This document shows, piece by piece, positions 59,941-61,445 of a DNA stretch of 61,445 nt; positions within the stretch are counted from its first letter, which is position 1, and each line of letters begins with the position of its first letter. The notes beneath the pieces are model-generated. The model was not told the DNA's origin. It ran no database searches and saw only the letters and a list, made by a program, of their open reading frames with translations. The position numbers and the translations under genes are program-made. The stretch is from Lewinellaceae bacterium (GTDB taxonomy: Bacteria; Bacteroidota; Bacteroidia; Chitinophagales; Saprospiraceae), in the NCBI GenBank assembly GCA_947476195.1, contig CANJPT010000009.1, positions 2,501 through 63,945 of the forward strand. The letters run 5' to 3'.

Positions 59941-59948
59941 TATTTTTG
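59941..59948 (+). promoter_or_regulatory. -7 element for the ferredoxin-type reductase gene
   Basis: TATTTTTG matches TAnnTTTG; transcription would start near 59955 with a leader of about 48 bases. Confidence 0.5.
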
Positions 59949-60002
59949 CGGAACTTTCGCTAAAACAAACCGACCCTTTTCAAGATACTATTTTCCCTCG
60001 AT

Positions 60003-61109
60003 ATGGATTTTTTTGAACTAAAGATAAAAAATAAGACCGCCGAAACCGCTGATACCACCACCATCGAACTGGACATTCCTGTCGAGCTACGTGATCTATT
60101 TACGTATAAACAAGGCCAGTATCTGACCTTGCGACTTCATGTGGATGGACAAGAATTACGCAGATCGTATTCTATGTCGTCCAGCCCCTTAGAAGATCGA
60201 TTGGCAGTGACGGTGAAAAAAGTGACTGGCGGACTGGCTTCCACCTACTTGCACGACCAGGCTAAGGTAGGCGACACACTCGAAGTTGCCCCGCCACAGG
60301 GTCGGTTTTTCAACGACTTAAACCCAGATAAGCGTCGAACCTACTATGTTTTTGCAGCTGGAAGCGGCATTACGCCATTGCTCTCCATCATCAAAACAAC
60401 CCTCGAATCTGAGCCGATGAGCGCTATTTTCTTGCTATATGGCAGTCGAAATGAGGAAAATATCATTTTTCGGGATGAACTTGACCAACTCTCTGAACGC
60501 TATGTTGGCCAACTTCACGTTGAGCATGTCCTGAGTCAACCCCGGAAAGAAAGTACCGGTGGCGGCCTCTTTGGCATATTCAAAAAAAGCACTACCAATT
60601 GGCAGGGGAAAATCGGCCGGATCAACGCGGATACGGCCAGTACTTTTTTAGATGATAATCTGGCACATGGCCCTGAATCAGATTGTATCTATTTTATCTG
60701 TGGCCCCGGTGACATGCCTGATTTGATCAAAGCTACCCTTTTAGAACGGGAAATCCCAGCCAAACAAATTTATACCGAGCGTTTTGTCAATGCAACGCAC
60801 ACGCCCGGTGATATCTCTGAGGGCGGCATAAGCGGAAAACGTATCATCGTTCATCTTAAAGGACAGCGTATAGAACTTCCGGTACCAGAGGGCGCGACTA
60901 TTCTGGATGTGCTCGTAAAAGCGAAGATGGATCCGCCATACTCCTGCACCGCTGGAGCCTGTTCCACTTGCATGGCAAAACTAATCAACGGGAAAGTCAA
61001 AATGGAAGCCTGTTATGCACTCGATGACGAGGAAGTAAAGGCCGGATATATACTTACCTGTCAATCACACCTCGAGACTGAGGTTGTGGAATTGACTTAT
61101 GATATGTGA
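60003..61109 (+). CDS. PaaE-like ferredoxin/FAD-dependent reductase
   Basis: 368 residues in three modules: FAD-binding barrel with RRSYSMSSSP (about 53-62), NAD(P)-binding domain with FAAGSGITPLLSI and FICGPGDMPDLIK, and a C-terminal plant-type 2Fe-2S ferredoxin domain with cysteines in SCTAGACSTCMAKL and the last in ILTCQS. This order matches PaaE and phenol-hydroxylase-like reductases that feed electrons to oxygenases. In many Bacteroidota this protein occurs without paa genes and its partner is unknown, perhaps a desaturase or monooxygenase. A loop near 185-200 (STGGGLFGIFKKSTTN) is an insertion. No neighbour reveals the partner. Confidence 0.93.
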   Translation: MDFFELKIKNKTAETADTTTIELDIPVELRDLFTYKQGQYLTLRLHVDGQELRRSYSMSSSPLEDRLAVTVKKVTGGLASTYLHDQAKVGDTLEVAPPQGRFFNDLNPDKRRTYYVFAAGSGITPLLSIIKTTLESEPMSAIFLLYGSRNEENIIFRDELDQLSERYVGQLHVEHVLSQPRKESTGGGLFGIFKKSTTNWQGKIGRINADTASTFLDDNLAHGPESDCIYFICGPGDMPDLIKATLLEREIPAKQIYTERFVNATHTPGDISEGGISGKRIIVHLKGQRIELPVPEGATILDVLVKAKMDPPYSCTAGACSTCMAKLINGKVKMEACYALDDEEVKAGYILTCQSHLETEVVELTYDM

Positions 61110-61127
61110 GGATGTATTGTTGGTCAT

Positions 61128-61320
61128 TATGGTCATTTAGGTCATTAGTCATTGAGGTAATTGGGAGCTTTGGACTTGCTTAGTTTTGTTCATGACTCCC
61201 AATGACTAATGACCCCAATGACTAATGACCCCAATGACTAATGACCCCAATGACTAATGACCTCAATGACTAATGACCCCAATGACTAATGACCCCAATG
61301 ACTAATGACCCCAATGACCA
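61128..61320. repeat. 16-bp tandem array attached to a convergent-gene palindrome
   Basis: AATGACTAATGACCCC repeats 7.5 times without gaps from 61201 to 61320; the fourth unit has one change (CCTC). The reverse complement of the unit occurs once in GGTCATTAGTCATTGAGG (61140-61157), and CTCCCAATGACTAATGACC (61195 on) pairs with it, so the array extends one arm of a terminator-like palindrome between the reductase and the WG-repeat gene. Confidence 0.85.
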
Positions 61321-61323
61321 CGC

Positions 61324-61445
61324 TCAAACCTCCCGCCAGACCACTTCCCCCTGTCGGTTGATATATTGCCATTTGCCATCCAGAATGGTAAAAGCAAGGC
61401 CATCGCGAAAAGGGGCGGCAGCTTGAAATGTGGGAGGGATAGCAC
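61324..61445 (-). CDS. WG-repeat protein, C-terminal end only
   Basis: Forty codons reach the right edge of the window; the stop is TGA at 61324-61326. The reading frame gives PFRDGLAFTILDGKWQYINRQGEVVWREV, a WG/KWG-type repeat (F-x-G-L-A ... W-x-Y-I-x-x-x-G). Proteins of this sort are built from many such repeats and have no general function. The start lies outside the window. Confidence 0.65.
   Translation of the reverse strand, partial: AIPPTFQAAAPFRDGLAFTILDGKWQYINRQGEVVWREV

Noticed and set aside
61201-61320. CRISPR array
   Set aside because: The units are 16 bases, directly adjacent without spacers, and there are no cas genes.
1-61445. tRNA, rRNA or known riboswitch genes
   Set aside because: Reading both strands of the intergenic gaps showed no cloverleaf with a CCA-type end, no rRNA segments, and no recognisable riboswitch core. 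A covariance-model search would be needed to be certain.

Overview
The window looks like chromosome of a Bacteroidota bacterium, most likely from the Saprospiria/Chitinophagia side of the phylum. The evidence is two tandem SusC/SusD pairs, type IX secretion C-terminal signals (both the Por-secretion and the gliding-type form), Omp28/DUF6029 and PorE-like proteins, a PaaE-type reductase, and promoters with the phylum-specific -7 word TAnnTTTG. The genus call is an inference. No rRNA, tRNA or CRISPR array was seen.

Layout. 1-9.5 kb: two SusD/SusC outer-membrane uptake pairs on the minus strand. 9.8-15.6 kb: pdxJ, a CPBP membrane protease, an M14 metallopeptidase, a heptose-phosphate adenylyltransferase domain protein and tcdA. 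15.9-19.9 kb: ileS carrying an in-frame DUF559 nuclease element bounded by inverted GC-rich hairpins. 20-25.8 kb: small membrane protein, orphan antitoxin-like gene, lipid kinase, BNR-repeat secreted protein, AlkD-like repair protein, AT-rich CbrC-like gene. 26.3-29 kb: BlaI/BlaR1-type repressor and membrane protease with two operators visible in the promoter. 29.2-35 kb: lipid metabolism, namely a polyprenyl diphosphate synthase, a cysteine-synthase-like plus serine-palmitoyltransferase-like pair that fits sulfonolipid (capnine) synthesis, and an acyl desaturase, followed by an ATE-like transferase. 35-43.6 kb: MscS, acyl-CoA dehydrogenase, Omp28, DUF6029, YqgE, deoC, MoxR, fabD. 43.7-48 kb: LamG secreted protein, cytochrome c, an NAD-dependent epimerase, and a PLD nuclease with an EVE/McrB-like C-terminus. 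48.4-55.4 kb: dnaE, a REP array with its RAYT transposase, a secreted-protein gene broken by an in-frame amber codon, radA. 55.5-61.4 kb: ybeY, envelope proteins, a PorE-like OmpA protein, a SPOR protein, a ferredoxin-type reductase, a 16-bp tandem array and the end of a WG-repeat protein.

The intergenic DNA is unusually structured. I see two REP-like families, a 140-165 bp MITE-like family with three diverged copies, large palindromes between convergent genes, and a 16-bp tandem array that extends one arm of such a palindrome. The most interesting single object is the DUF559 nuclease element inside ileS: it is in frame, has terminal inverted repeats, keeps the PD-(D/E)XK residues, and sits in a loop so that the essential host enzyme stays readable on both sides.
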